64,000 bases of DNA from Toxoplasma gondii ME49 (Eukaryota; Apicomplexa; Conoidasida; Eucoccidiorida; Sarcocystidae), in contig NC_031478.1 of NCBI RefSeq assembly GCF_000006565.2, positions 6,707,057 to 6,771,056 of the forward strand, written 5' to 3'. Below, one piece after another: positions 1 to 12,641 of this stretch (position 1 is the stretch's first letter; each line of letters starts with the position of its first letter). Made by a program: the position numbers and the translations under genes. The notes below the pieces were generated by a model. It saw only the letters and a list, made by a program, of their open reading frames with translations. It did no database searches and had not been told where the DNA came from.

Positions 1-1103
1 TTTTGCGTCTCTGTCTCGCGCGTCCGGCTCAGCCGCGGCTCCGCTCTCTGAGGCTTCCTCGCCGGGGGCGCCTGCCCTTGTGGGCTCCGACATGGGGAGA
101 CTGAGCGCGTCGTGGTCTGCATGCGCTTTCTGAACGAGCGAAATGAGGGGAAGAAGAAAGCGAGAAGGATTGCCCGACACAAAGACGCCTATGGCACGAG
201 CCGCGACCCGTCGAGCAGGCGCGGGGCCTCCCTCGACCAACGCGGCGAGAGCCTCGAAGGCTTCTTGCGCCGTGGTATCTGGCAGGCGAACCAGCGACGC
301 GAGGCGACCGATTTCTCCTGAAAAACAACGACATCAAAGACATCCAAGCAGCAGGAGATGCACGCGCACTGGGCGTCATCCGAGGCACTCCAGGTCAGTC
401 TACACAGAGAGACCAACTCCACGGAACAGAAATCTCCATCCACGCATAGACATGTCAATGCCTGTGGGTGTAAACAAATGCGGCTGTGTACGACTTGGTT
501 TGTGTGTCAATGTGTATCCGTGTATGCCAGCTCAAACATGTCGCTAGAAAACAAGAAAATCTCAGATTTCAAGAGTGGCATTTTCCCATTTAGACCGCGA
601 GCGCGGAACAGGCGGCAGATGCCCGTTGACACCAAGACATTTCTCAAGCAAAAAAAGGACCATCAAACAGGAGACACAGAAATGCATGCCGAGACGCTTC
701 ACACGCTCAGATAGGGAAGCACCTGCCGAGGAAATACGCATAGTCGAGTTTCGAAAGACCCCAAGAGAACGCGTCCGCTCCGCCCACCGACCTGTGGTGA
801 GCAAGGCGAGAAGCAGACGAACCAGATCGAGGCCCTCGACAGGCTGCATGCATGTCGCTTGCTCTTGAAGAATCTGTGGAGCAAGAAGTCGAAAAACACC
901 GCAGCAGTCACGTGAGTTCTCTTCGCTGGGGAAGAGATGAAATCAATTTCTGCCTCGCTACCGAGACCAGCATCCCTACCTCTACTACTACTACTCCTTC
1001 TTCCCTCTCTCATTCGCTGTCGACCTCCACACATCTCTGTCTGTCGATACATGTGTATACATAAATGCATAATTGGACCCCACATACATATATGCATATA
1101 TAC

Positions 1104-1138
<35 letters not shown>

Positions 1139-4100
1139 GACGGATACGGCTCTCGATGAGGTGACTGCGTTCGTAGATGTTTTTGTGATTGTTTTGTGTG
1201 TATTTCTGTGTGAGGTTGATGTTCCACGGTCTCTGGATGCTGTTTCGTCGGCGCGTCAGCTGCGGCCGCAGGCTCTCGTGAACGTCGCACACGTTGCTTC
1301 TTCCCTTTGCAGTTCAGTTCGCCTTCAGTGCAACGCTTCTTCCTCCCCTCTCCCCCCCGTCCTCCCCGTTCCGCGACGTCTTCGGAATCTCTCAAGGTCT
1401 CTCTGATCTCGTTTTCTTCTCGCAAGCGCGCGACCGCAGCAGACCGCAGATTCGGCGACTCACGACCTCGACGTTCTCCTCCCCAGCCGTCCCCACTTGT
1501 GGCTGCGTGCACTCACACAACAGTTCTCCCCCTATGCATGCATCCCCGTTTCCACGAGGATGCCGGCTTTGAATGGCGGATACGGAAGCTCCTCTGTTTC
1601 AGTGTGAACAGTTCAGGGCGTCAACCGCCTCCGCCAAAAGTATCGCGATTTGCCATTTCTAGCAGGTCTGCGACCCCCAACGAAGAAGAAGGCTCTTCGC
1701 AACCTCGGATCCGCAGTTACCTCCACTTCTTGTTCGATGGTCCGCTGAGAGAAGCGAGCGTCTCCAGCTGCCGCCGCGACCACTGCTCGGCTCTGGGCGA
1801 GGGTCGCGAGGACTGTGAGGAGTTCCGGAGAGAGCGACGAAAAAGAAGAAGGCGTCTTCGCTGATGCATGCAGAACGCCCGGACGACGCTCGTCGCGCGG
1901 GAGATGAGGCGTCTTCTCCGCCTCTTCGACAGCCGAGAGCGCTGCATGTGCATCTCCCAAGTCCTGCGACAGCGCAGGTTCGAAAACAGAAAGAAGCACA
2001 GAAAACAGAAAGGAAAGGAAAAAAGAAAAAGTGACGAAAGAAAACCTGCGACAGAGCGGAGACACAGCAGCCACCGGGAGCGCACAGAGGACTCACAGAA
2101 GCAAGTCTGGAAGGGAGAGGAGAGAAAGGAGACGAAGAACGATCGCGGACAGTGAAGAGGCAGGTGGAGACGAAACAGGGATCTACTTGTTTTTCGTTTC
2201 AAAGATGCGACAACTTTGACTCCGAGACTGCGACATGAGCCACATGCGGGAGAACAACAAAGAGGGAATGAAAATGGGGACGAAGAAGCTGCGTTGTGTT
2301 GTTTGGGTCTCGAGTACCTGAAAAAAGCGTTCTTTGTCAACGACGTCGAACTGCGAGAGACAAACGAAAATGCAGTGGAGAGCAGCAGTCAGGGCCGGCC
2401 CTTGGAAGAGAGGTGACCGAAGGAGAAGCAGCAGGCGCGGCAGGACGCACTCGCCTATAAGCCGAGCGGCCAAGGCCGGCTGCACGCGCAGTGAATTGAG
2501 GATCACCAGAAGGGAAGCCTCGACGAACGGCAGGTCTGTCGGCGTGAGCTGTCCGGTGACTTCGCTGCGAGAGAAGAGGAACGAAGGAGGAAAGAAGTAT
2601 AAGATGAATGGGAGCAGAATCGCTCAAATCGAGAAAAGTAGTGAAAGGTGAGTGAGAGACGAAGTGCAACACCAGTGAGAGAGACGACTACCAAAGAAAG
2701 GAAGGCACCCCGATGAATGTTAGATAGAAATACAGCGGCAACCCGGAGAGGAGAGAAAAGTGAAGAAATGAAGACCGAGGCATGCACAGAGCTCAGAGGC
2801 AGAAGGAATGAGAAACAAGACAGAGAAGCGACACAGACAGGCGGGCAGACCGACAGCACGACTTTGATCAGGAAGCGTCTAACTCGACAGAGTGGATGCG
2901 ACGTTAGAATCTGTTTCTTTCCTTCATATGCTTTGCCTTCTCTCTCTTTGCTCTCTGCGCAGTTGTGCACATTCTCAGGCCTTGTGTGATGACGGAAACA
3001 GTCGAATCTTTCAGCCGTCCACTCTCTCTCTTCCACATGGCCCGCCCCCGCCTTCGTCGGCAGAGAGACGTCTCTGCGTTTTTCGCCTCCACTGTGTTTT
3101 TTGCCGTCTCTCCTTTTCTCGCCGACATTCGCCCGCAACCGAGACGCGGCTGGCGTCGAGAGAGCATGCAGCGTTGTGTGTGTGTTGCCGCCATGTTGGC
3201 TTCTATCGGCGAGCTCTAGTGTAAATGTGCAACTTGATTTTTGTGCGTCCACTTTGATTTGTCCTCTGAGGGGTACTGCATGCCTAGTCCTCACGTCGTC
3301 GTCGCACCTCGCCCATTTCTCTCGGCTCCGTTCCTCGTTGTTTCTCGCTGCCTTCGCCCCCTGCCTGCCCTTCCACCAACGGCTGACTGCGTGAGGAAAA
3401 GGAACAGCTGAACGCTGTGCAGACACCGCCGCTCTCGCAGCTGCAGATGAATGCCAATTCTGCCCTCCCCACCGTACCTCAGCATGTCGGCTAGAGAGTC
3501 CTGCGAAAGGTAGCTGTGGTAGCGAAGCACGAGGGCAGAGAGAATGTCGAGACATGTCTGGCGAACGCCGCGCGACTGCTGGAAAGCGAGGGCCGCGGCC
3601 ACTGCGGAAAGGACGTCGCCGGCAACGCTTGACAGATCGACTCCGAAACGAGAAAGCAGAACAACCTCCAGTGCCTCCAAGGCTGCGACACAGACGCGGG
3701 ATGACAGAATGCCGTACATTTACTGGTACATCACCGTCTTCGGTGCTCCGTTCAGTCTCCCCGTGGTACCCGCAGACAGGCACAAAACAACTCTGGGGGA
3801 AGTCCCATGTCGCTTCCCCGCCATTTACGTCTTCAGACGACCGAGAGAGAGAGAGAACGCGAGGCGAGAGCCAGCCAGGCGATCTCGACCAAGCACACAG
3901 ATCGCCGTCATGGTCATCGGGCTCATGCCTTCTCATTAGCGGACGCCTTCGCCAGCTGAGAAGAAAGAAGACTACTCTCTACTTGAGCCGGCACAAACGA
4001 TGCGAGGACCATCGCTACAGAAAAAAGGAGAACGAGACGGGGGCCGACGTAGGTTTGAAGAAGGATTGACGCAAATATACGAACGCATTTTGTGCTTCCA

Positions 4101-5392
4101 GATGCAGTCACAGGTATACCCTCCTTTTTTAACAGAAGGCAGAGTCATAGGACGAAGATCTCTCGGTTACCTTTCTCTCTCGTGACCTCGTTTTTAAGGC
4201 GATCCATGAAGAGCGGCCATGTTGTGCGAAGCTGTGCATGCGTCTCTGGGAACCCACCCCCCGCCGCCAGGACGAAGCCTGCAGAGAAGGAAGAGAAAGG
4301 GACATTTTTTGCGCGTTTTTTCTTGTCGACGAAAACGCGAGAACTGCGTCGCTCTCTCTCACCGTTTTTTCACATCCGAAGATACGGCGAGGCAGTCCGC
4401 TTGGGGCGTTCTCTCACCTTTTCTTTCATTCGTCAACGTCAGACATCGCTTTAGCGTCCACGACAGCGAAGGAACACAGGCGAGTCGACCACGCAGCACA
4501 CAACATCACCTGGCCGCGTCCTGAAGGCGTTGCCGCCGTTGTGTTGAATTTTCGCGAGCCAAATCGTCAACTGTGCAGAGTGAAAAACCCTCACTCTGCA
4601 GCATCGCCTCCACGTGAGGGGCCGCCATTCGTCTGTGGCTCGGCAGGCGAAAAAGACAAGTCTCTTCGAGTACGCTTTCGCCAGTGTTTCCTCGTCCGCC
4701 CTCTCCCTTGTCTCCGGTGGTCTCTTCCCTTTTGCCATGCGTCTCTGAGTCCCGTTCTCGTCTTTTTTCTGGCAGTTGCCACCCTCGCATGACTCCGCAG
4801 TGTTCAAAGAGACAAGCTGCTGCTGAGCTAGGCCTCTGGTCGTTTATTTAGCGACTCCCCATCTTTGGAAGCGTACCACGGAAGTGCGAGAAAAATGAAG
4901 AGCCGCGCGTTTTCGACTTCCCTTCTTGGATCGTCTTGTTGAGTAGTGTCTTATCAAGGCGTTCCTTTTACCCACTAGAAAGATCATAAACGGAGTTCAT
5001 TCAGCTGGAAAATGTGTGACTCTTTCAGAATGGCAGTTCCATACATGGAACTTGAAACTGGCGGTCGCCAACTGTCTTCAGGTTAACGGGTCTCCTGTCT
5101 GAAAACTCACCCACACATATCAAAGACGCCTGCTTCACCTCGAGGTCGATGTCCGCGCGCCGCAGAGAGTCGTGGAGAGCCGCGAGTGCTCTGCCGACCA
5201 AGCTCGGAAGCACCGCGGCGACGCTGGCCGCCTCAGGCCCTTCCAACTCCGCCGCGCTCACCAAACGAAGAAAACTGGAGACGCCGGAAGACAAAGAGAA
5301 AAAATGAAAACGAGACTGAGGCGCACTCTCTCACATGCAAACGGCACTTGGTCACCTACACCTCCACGTCTCCACACACGCCGACAACATAA

Positions 5393-5427
<35 letters not shown>

Positions 5428-5542
5428 AACAAATATACGTATATATATAATATATACAGATATATCTATATTTAAACAAATATACGTATTTATATATATA
5501 TATATATATATACAGATATATCTATATTTAAACAAATATACG

Positions 5543-5573
<31 letters not shown>

Positions 5574-8500
5574 GTTCGCTTGTGTTTCTTCGCACTGGTT
5601 GTGGGGTTCCTTCTTCCACTGGATTTCACCTTATATTCCTCGGTGTTCACTTTGACCAGTCCTCCCATCTTCTTTATCTCTCCTCCTCGCTCTCTTCTCT
5701 CTCTCTTTCCTGTTGTTAAACGCTTCTTGCTGTCTGTTCCGGCGTCGGCCATTCCCGGCCCGTCTCTGCTCACGCGACTGTGTATCCAGTGACGAGCAGG
5801 GCGTATCCGGCGATTTCGAAGAGTCCGTCTTGAGTGAGGTTGACGATTTCTGGGAGCGCCTTGAGAAGAAAGTCAATTTTAGCGGCCCAGCATCCGCTTC
5901 CCGGCGCGTCTTCTGCGTCCGCGCCCTCTTCTCCCGAACTGTCTCCGAGTGTCTCCTGCGTCTTCTTTCCGCCTTCGCCTCGGCGGCTATGGAGGGGACT
6001 GTGGCCGCAGGGCATCCCCCGCTCTCGCTGCGCAGGCGCGCGTTGGGCGTCGACGCGGAACTGCGGAGACACTTGGGAGGCGAGATTTGCGTCCACGAGA
6101 TGGGAGAGAAGCGCAGCGACTCCGGCCTTGGTTGCATGCACCAAGAGTTCGCTCCCTTCTCCCGCGGCTGCCAGACGCGCGTTTCGCGTCCCCTCGGCGT
6201 CTCCAAGAAAAGAACAAAACGACAGGGAGGCGGCGGTCAGCATCCCGAGGCGCGGGCCGCCGCCTCGGCTGCTCTTCTCACCAGGGCAGGTTCCCACAGA
6301 CGGCGACGACACACGGCAGATCGACGGAGAGTCGCAGAGGCCTTTGAATGTATTGGATTTCAAGCCGGAGAGCAGCGCAGCCGCGACGACGTTCAGGCCA
6401 GCCAGACGAACGGCAGAGGCACTCGCAGGGTCTCTCAGAGAAGCCACCACGAGAAATCCACACTCCGTCAAGCAAAGAGAGACTTCTGAGGGGGCGGCGA
6501 AAAGCAGGTCGTGGAGCAGCCGGAGACAGGAAAGACGCGTGGACACCGCCGTCGACCTCGACAGACGCCGGGAGACCGTCGCGACGATCTGCAGAGAAAA
6601 CGAAGTGTGGAGGCTCAATAAGAGTAGAAGGAAGTTGGTTGACTGAACCACCCAGAGGCTCACGCTGCGACAGGGATCGAAAGAGGGAGAACTGGGTCCA
6701 GCGCGAAGCTGGCCTCCCTACGTCGAGACGATGAAACAGGACAAGCGTTCAGAGTTCAAAAAGGCTTTGCCGAACCTTGGGGATTCGACTCAGTTGCGTT
6801 TTGTGTGTGTGTGTGTCTGTATACAGAACGTGCAGCACTTGAGGCCGTAGGAAGGCTCTCCTTCTCCCACCGCAGTCTCAAACCGTCGATCAGGAAATTC
6901 TTCGCTGCCTCCACGGGAGCGAAAGGACTCCACTTGCGCGAGAGTAACAAACAACTGCCTGCTTCCGTTATGAGAGTTCTCCACCTCAGGCTCGAATGTC
7001 GAAAGAAGGAAGCATGGGCGAAACGAGACGACGTCTCCGGAGAGAGGCGACACAAGGAAACAGCGCGTCAGCCGCAGTCCCTTGCAAACGCTCCGAGAGA
7101 GTCCGCGCGTGGAAACATGCAAATGCGGAGTGGCACCGCGCGGCAATCGCCTGCGCCCGTTCACATGGCCCCCTTTCTGGTGCTGCCTCGTGTCTGACGG
7201 AGTCGCGTTTCTCAGCCTTTCTGTTTTTCCTGTCATTTTTCCAAGTGCTTCTCTTCTCTTCCTCGCGCCTCTCACCGAAGGCAGCGCGCGCGCCAGGGGC
7301 TTCTCCGTCACCTTCATTCGCTTCACTGCACGACGGCCGTCTCGGCGCTCAAGCGCGTCGGGGACCTTCGCTTCGGGACTTTCCTCTCCTCTTTCTCGGA
7401 AGCTGCTCTGCGTCCTCAGGGTGGCTCGGAGAATCTCGTCGACGCAGTCCAGCGCCTCTTCGGGCGCTTCCTCTCCATTCACCGCTCGCAGAAGCACAGG
7501 CAAGAACTTGCCGTAATAGACGTCCTCCCGCTCCGGAAACGCCTGGATCTCCGCTTTGAGAACCTGAGCGGCAGGGGCAACACACCAGGCGCAGGCATTC
7601 AGCAAAAGGACCAGCCGCTCGACCGCATGCAGGTCCACCGAGAAAGCTGTGCACCCAGCCTGCGCAGAACGTCAACAGCTGCAGAGACATCCTCACAGTC
7701 GCGCATCAAGAGACGATGCCGCCATCCCTACTCAGGCACGGGCCTGTACACTGGAGTGCCCGCGTCCTGTCTCTCTCAACAGAGCGAGGTGCATATCTGA
7801 CCGGTAGTTTCCGGTGCGTTCACCTCGCCTGGTGCTCACCTTCACAGCGCCTTTTCTGACTCTCCACGAGGAGTCGTCGTCCTCGTCCTCGTCGTTGAAG
7901 TCGAAGTCTTTCTCGAAGCCTAGAGCGTCTTGGTCGTCGAGACACGCATCTGTCTCTCTGTCGAGCGCGGCGTCTGCGTCTTCGTAGCAGTTTGGGAAGT
8001 AGCTGAGAAGGACGTGAAGAAGCGCGTCGAGCCGCTCCAGGCGAGCCGCCAGCTTTTCTGGGCATAAGAGGAGAAACGTCTCCAACATGCCTAGACAGAG
8101 CTCCACGAGTTCGTGCTGCGCGTCAGAAGCCGGCTCGTCGGGCGCCGAGTCTGCGAGGAGTGCGAGTCCCTGGTCGAGGTTGGCCGCCATTGCCGCTGCG
8201 TCCGAAGCAGGCATGTTCTTCGCAATCAAGGCGAAACAGACGTCCGTCAACGCTCTCACAAAGGGCGCGAGAGAGGCGGCGTCCAGCTGGCGAACGACCT
8301 GCCCCAGCGCCTGTGCGAAGAAACGCGACGACGCAGACGGCGCGGGCACCTCGGCGAGGAGCGCGCGAAACAGAGACTGTCGCAACGCCCCAGGCAGCTG
8401 CAGGCAGCGACAGGCGAACGAACGCAAGCCAAGAGAAGGAACGTCGAGTGGTGCACAGGCGAAACGCGAGCGGGGAAGGTTTCCTGAATGTTGTGCGCAT

Positions 8501-10100
8501 CCTCGATTCTCATCCAACGTCTATTTTTGCTTTTTGAGCACGATCTGTACTCGTCCCTTACAAAGCTGTACGAGCCGTAGTGAGGAGTGCCAACTGTTTT
8601 GATGGGAACCATCAAAACTTCCTTTGATGCAAACATCCTATGTTTGCAATGCGCGCGCGACCCCCTTCCCTTCTTCGACAGACCTCGTTTCCGTCCTGAA
8701 AAGATCTACCTTCTCGTTTCAGACAACCTGTGCTTTCCAGAAGAAAAAACCAGTTGTCCTTCCTCAAATCGAAAGCATTTTCTTTTCTCGAAACGCCAGT
8801 TTGGCAATGCAGGCTGTGGCGGCTTGGCCGCGTCGCGTGTGTTCGCGCTCGGTCCGCCTACCACGACGGCGAAGGACCCGAGCGCTGTCGCTGCTTTCTT
8901 CTTCACAGAAGCCGAGACAGTGGGAGCTCTCAAGATTTCGAGGAGCGCGACGAGCAGCTCTGATCCATCTCGACTCCAGATTTCTCTTTGATCTTGAAAA
9001 TGACGAAGGGCCTCTGAGAGCAACTCAAGCGCCTCTTCCTCAACGCCCCGCGGGCGCCGAGCAGCCGTCGCCAGGGTGCCTGTCAAGCTAGGACAAAACA
9101 CAACGGCAACTGGCAGCGGTACAGCTGCTTTGTCTCGTCACACATGGAACTGACACAAGGATCGAAGCGAATCTCCGCATGCAGGAAGCCGCTTTCCACC
9201 TAGAGTCCGAAACAAAGAAGAAGCAAATCCAAGCACGCAGGAGAGGCTTTGTTCCAAGACCCAGGCGGAAGAGAGACGCACAGACACACCGCAGCATTCC
9301 GAGGCGACTTTGAAGACGCTAGTCAGAGAGCGAGAACAAAGAGGAGACGAAGCGCGGGATTGTAGCAGAAAAGAGTTCAAGGTCCAATTGAAGACAACCG
9401 CTTCCACGCATCGCACGGTGCTCAGCAGACGTCACGACGAAAACATGTGAAGAAACGCCTTCCAAAGAGGATCGACGGTCTCACGCTAGCAGTCCTTCCT
9501 TCCACGCGTCTCTCCAAAACGCGGAGAGGGCGGGAGACAGAGACAGAGAAGAGGAAGCGAAACGAACGCGAAAGAGGAGAAGGCAAGCGAGGACGACGGA
9601 GGGAGAGAGAAAGAGAGAGATAAGGAGAGGCAGCGAGGAGAAATGAGAAAGACAGAGATAAAATAGAAGAAAGAGAGAAAGAAGGAAAAGAAATGAATGA
9701 AAGAAAAGGAAATAAAGAAAGGAAACGAATGAAAGAAAGAAGACAAGGCAGCTTACTCAGGAAGGACGCTTCCGGCGAACACAGTCGCGGCGGTTTGATG
9801 CAGTTCTCCAATGGCGCCTGCAAACATCGCAGATACAAGACTGTGCTCTCCCTCGAAGAAGCGATCTGCTTCGCTGATGCTTATTTTATCCAGCACTGCA
9901 TTCTTGGAAGTATTCCTTCATGCACTTGAGAGCGCAGCATTCCTCAACTCTCGTTCTGTCTTCTTCTCTTCATTTGCTTCTCGACGCCCACAGGATATCG
10001 CGAATCTTTCAATTTTCCTCTTGAATCCAGTGACACCCCCAAGAGCACGTTGTGTTCACAGACGCGGCACTCTTCACCAAAAAAATTTATATATATATAT

Positions 10101-10132
<32 letters not shown>

Positions 10133-10601
10133 TCATATGTGTATCCACGTGTATTCGCGTACGTGAATGTCTCTCTCTATGTGAAGAATATCTCTCGCGT
10201 CTGCAATGGTCTCTTTAGGGTATGTAAACAAACTCGCACTTATAAATATACGTATATATGCATACAGATATATATATATATACATGTATGCTGATACTGA
10301 ATGTGAACACAAGACGTATGAATGCATTTATGGCCAAGTAGAGCCGCAGCCTTCCTCACTGGCGCTCCAATCGGCTTGCCGAGCGCGCTTTTCCTTGGAT
10401 TGTTCTGACTTTCATCGCGATTTTTATGAGTGAAGTTTCGATAAATGGACATCTGCAGGCTTCACGTAGGCGCAAACGGCGTCTGATAGCTGAGTTCGTG
10501 TATCGGCTTCTCCCTATGTCAGAAGTTGCGTCACCACACGCAGCTCGTCAATTCTCTCTCAAGATATGCACCCTACCAACCTGTCCGTCGATATGCGGAT
10601 A

Positions 10602-10637
<36 letters not shown>

Positions 10638-12641
10638 AAGGTATATATATATATATATGAAGGTATATATATATATATATATATGAAGGAAGCCGAAAAC
10701 GTAACAGATGCAGGAAACGAAAGACAGAGGCAGATAGGTTCACGGATATGCGTGGAGGGATAGAGACACACAGAAAGGATACAGGTGTAGATATATATCT
10801 ATAGATGCATAGAGAAGACAGCATCTCGAGAGACAGACGTAGGGGGCCGTGCATTCACATGGCTACACTGGAAGGCGCAGCGAGACTGAGAAAGAAAACA
10901 ATCCGTTTTTTAAGAGGAGTTTCTTTCTTCCGAAAAGGCTCCGACACTCGCGTTCGTTACCTTTGAGACAAGCCGCGTAAATGTCCCGGACAGAATTGTT
11001 AGGGTCCAGCGTCGACCGCGCAAGCTGGGCCAAAACGCTCGCTGCATTTTCCTCCGTCAGCCTCGAGGTGAATGCGGACAAACATTTCGCCTGAAACATC
11101 CACGCCACCACATGCAGTTTCGAAACGCCTACGCATTGGCGCACATGTATATATATATATATATGTACATATGTATACATATATATATATACATTTACAC
11201 AGATGTACGTACGTAAATTTGTACATATATATATATATATACATGCAGCCCTGCATTCACCTACATCGTGAATATATATATATATATATATATATACATG
11301 CATATGCATGTGGAAGTATGTGTGTATGTATACATGTATGTTTGCATGTATATGTCTACGTATATATGGGTGCATAGACATATCTGCGTATGTGAATAGG
11401 TTGCGTGCATTCGCGTATGCACAGTCACTTTTTGTGAAGATACAGGGAGAGGAGCGTCCGAGGCATCAAGAAGAAGAGACGCGAAGGGAAGAGAAGGGGA
11501 GTGGACGAAGAATAGACAGAGAGGCGGTGGGGATCCGCGCACCGAGGGCGGCGATGCGCGGAAGCAGGAATAGCGAAGAGGCAGAGAGTGAAGAGCGTCG
11601 GAAGAAACGACTCACGGCATGTCCCTGGACGTCAACAGAAGAGTCCTCGAGTTGATTCAGGAAGGCGCGGACGACCTGATCCTGCACCGCCGCATCTAGG
11701 TCCTGAACGAAGGCGGCAAAGACGCGAAAAGAGCGGAGAGGCGCCAGACCAGCGCTTGAGAGCTGGAGGCCGGAAGCTGGAGGAGTGTGGAAGGCAAGAC
11801 ACTCGGGAAGACAGGGCCAGCGCAGAGGCGAAGACAGCTCGCACAGGCGGGAGAGAGAGAAGAAGGAAGGAGAGAAGAAGTCAAGAAGGGAGCGGAGAGA
11901 CGAAGAAGAAAGAAGCGCAAGGCCCTCGTAGACAGAGGACCGTGCGAAGAGAGCAAGGCGGAGCGCGAAGAATGCGGATGAACGAAGCGAGACGACGGAG
12001 AGAAAGACGAGAGAGACGGAGATCGTCCAACGCGGGAGACGAAGGAGGAGAATACGAATACAATGAGAAGGACCAAGCGAGAAGACGTATGGAGGGGATG
12101 AGAGATGGACGAGAACGCCAGCTCTGCAGAGAGAAAGACGCTGGCGAAAGGGAGGAGAGAGCGGAAGGATGAGGCAGAGCTAGAAGCAAGGACCAGGAAA
12201 ATACCGTGGCGCGAGCAAACTTTTGTTCAAGGGAAGGCGGCAAAAAGAAGATGCATGCAACGAATTCTTTCTCTCACCAGACGAGCATCGAGGACGAGTG
12301 CAGTGACGTCGGATGCAGCCATGTAGCGCTTGTCCTGGGCGAGACAAGGGGGAGCAGAAAGAAGTCCGTCCAGAACGTTAAGACGACTCTGTGCATGCAA
12401 AAGAGATTCGCCTGTGAGTGCGGCCCTCTCTCCTCTGCGGCTTTGCTTTGCATCTCCAAGTACATTTTCGCAGACGCGATTCTCACCGCTAAAAGCTTCA
12501 AAAGCCTTCTTCCGAGCTCCACTCTCTCGTCTCATGTTTCTGACGAAACCGAGGCTTGATCTCTGTCCTACGTACCTTATCACAGTCGGCCATGTCCACG
12601 AGGAGCCCATGGAGACTTTGATTTGCCTTCACTTTCTCCAT
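1..12641 (-). CDS. CAND1: CAND1 (cullin-associated NEDD8-dissociated protein 1), 3' end outside window
   Basis: A HEAT-repeat exchange factor that binds unneddylated cullin-RBX1 and lets SCF-type ubiquitin ligases swap substrate receptors. Exons read from splice sites, all in phase: 12641-12576, 12334-12278, 11702-11616, 11090-10961, 9895-9757, 9087-8862, 8397-7840, 7659-7312, 6932-6825, 6588-5774, 5274-5111, 4245-4171, 3682-3478, 2564-2318, 1963-1721, 873-792 and 317 to the left edge. That is about 1,289 codons, longer than the same part of animal CAND1 because of low-complexity insertions. Family landmarks in order are [13 protein letters not shown] near the N-terminus, [13 protein letters not shown], the acidic stretch ending [64 protein letters not shown] and [15 protein letters not shown]. 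The start Met is the first in-frame Met before MADCDK. The last 250 or so residues lie beyond position 1. Exon 8 (7312-7659) is the least certain. Identification is firm by motif order; no alignment was run. Confidence 0.93.
1107..1135. repeat. (TA)n microsatellite in a CAND1 intron
   Basis: An alternating TA run in the intron between the exons ending at 1721 and starting at 873. It has no coding content. Confidence 0.9.
5396..5576. repeat. Composite AT-rich tandem repeat in a CAND1 intron
   Basis: TA runs alternate with three copies of a shared core (TTTAAACAAATATACGTAT) beginning at 5424, 5471 and about 5527. The spacings of 47 and 56 bp differ only in the length of the TA run. The repeat lies in the intron between exons 5774-6588 and 5111-5274, so it is not translated. 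Confidence 0.85.
8597..8647. repeat. Two adjacent perfect hairpins in a CAND1 intron
   Basis: TTTTGATGG (8597-8605) is followed by a GAA loop and its exact inverse CCATCAAAA (8609-8617). Twelve bases on, GCAAACA (8629-8635) is followed by a 5-base loop and TGTTTGC (8641-8647). They lie in the intron between exons 8862-9087 and 7840-8397. Function unknown. Confidence 0.75.
9590..9745. repeat. Purine-rich low-complexity tract
   Basis: Long GAAAGAAA/GAGAGA stretches on the plus strand. On the CAND1 sense strand this is a pyrimidine tract in the first part of the intron after the exon ending at 9757. It is probably replication-slippage DNA. Confidence 0.7.
10087..10135. repeat. (TA)n microsatellite
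   Basis: Near-pure TA with one AAATA interruption, in the CAND1 intron between exons 10961-11090 and 9757-9895. Confidence 0.9.
10597..10690. repeat. (TA)n array interrupted by TGAAGG
   Basis: TA runs are broken by TATATGAAGG three times (near 10635, 10657 and 10682), so the unit has been duplicated together with its interruption. It lies in the same CAND1 intron as the array at 10087. Confidence 0.85.
11145..11372. repeat. TA/TACA/TATG-rich simple repeat
   Basis: Several TA runs joined by TACATATG-like steps in the CAND1 intron between exons 11616-11702 and 10961-11090. Confidence 0.85.

Noticed and set aside
3929..4014. Possible extra CAND1 exon ([16 protein letters not shown]) with a GC donor
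   Set aside because: Joining 4171 directly to 3682 is in phase and gives [17 protein letters not shown], matching CAND1 without a gap; the extra exon breaks phase.
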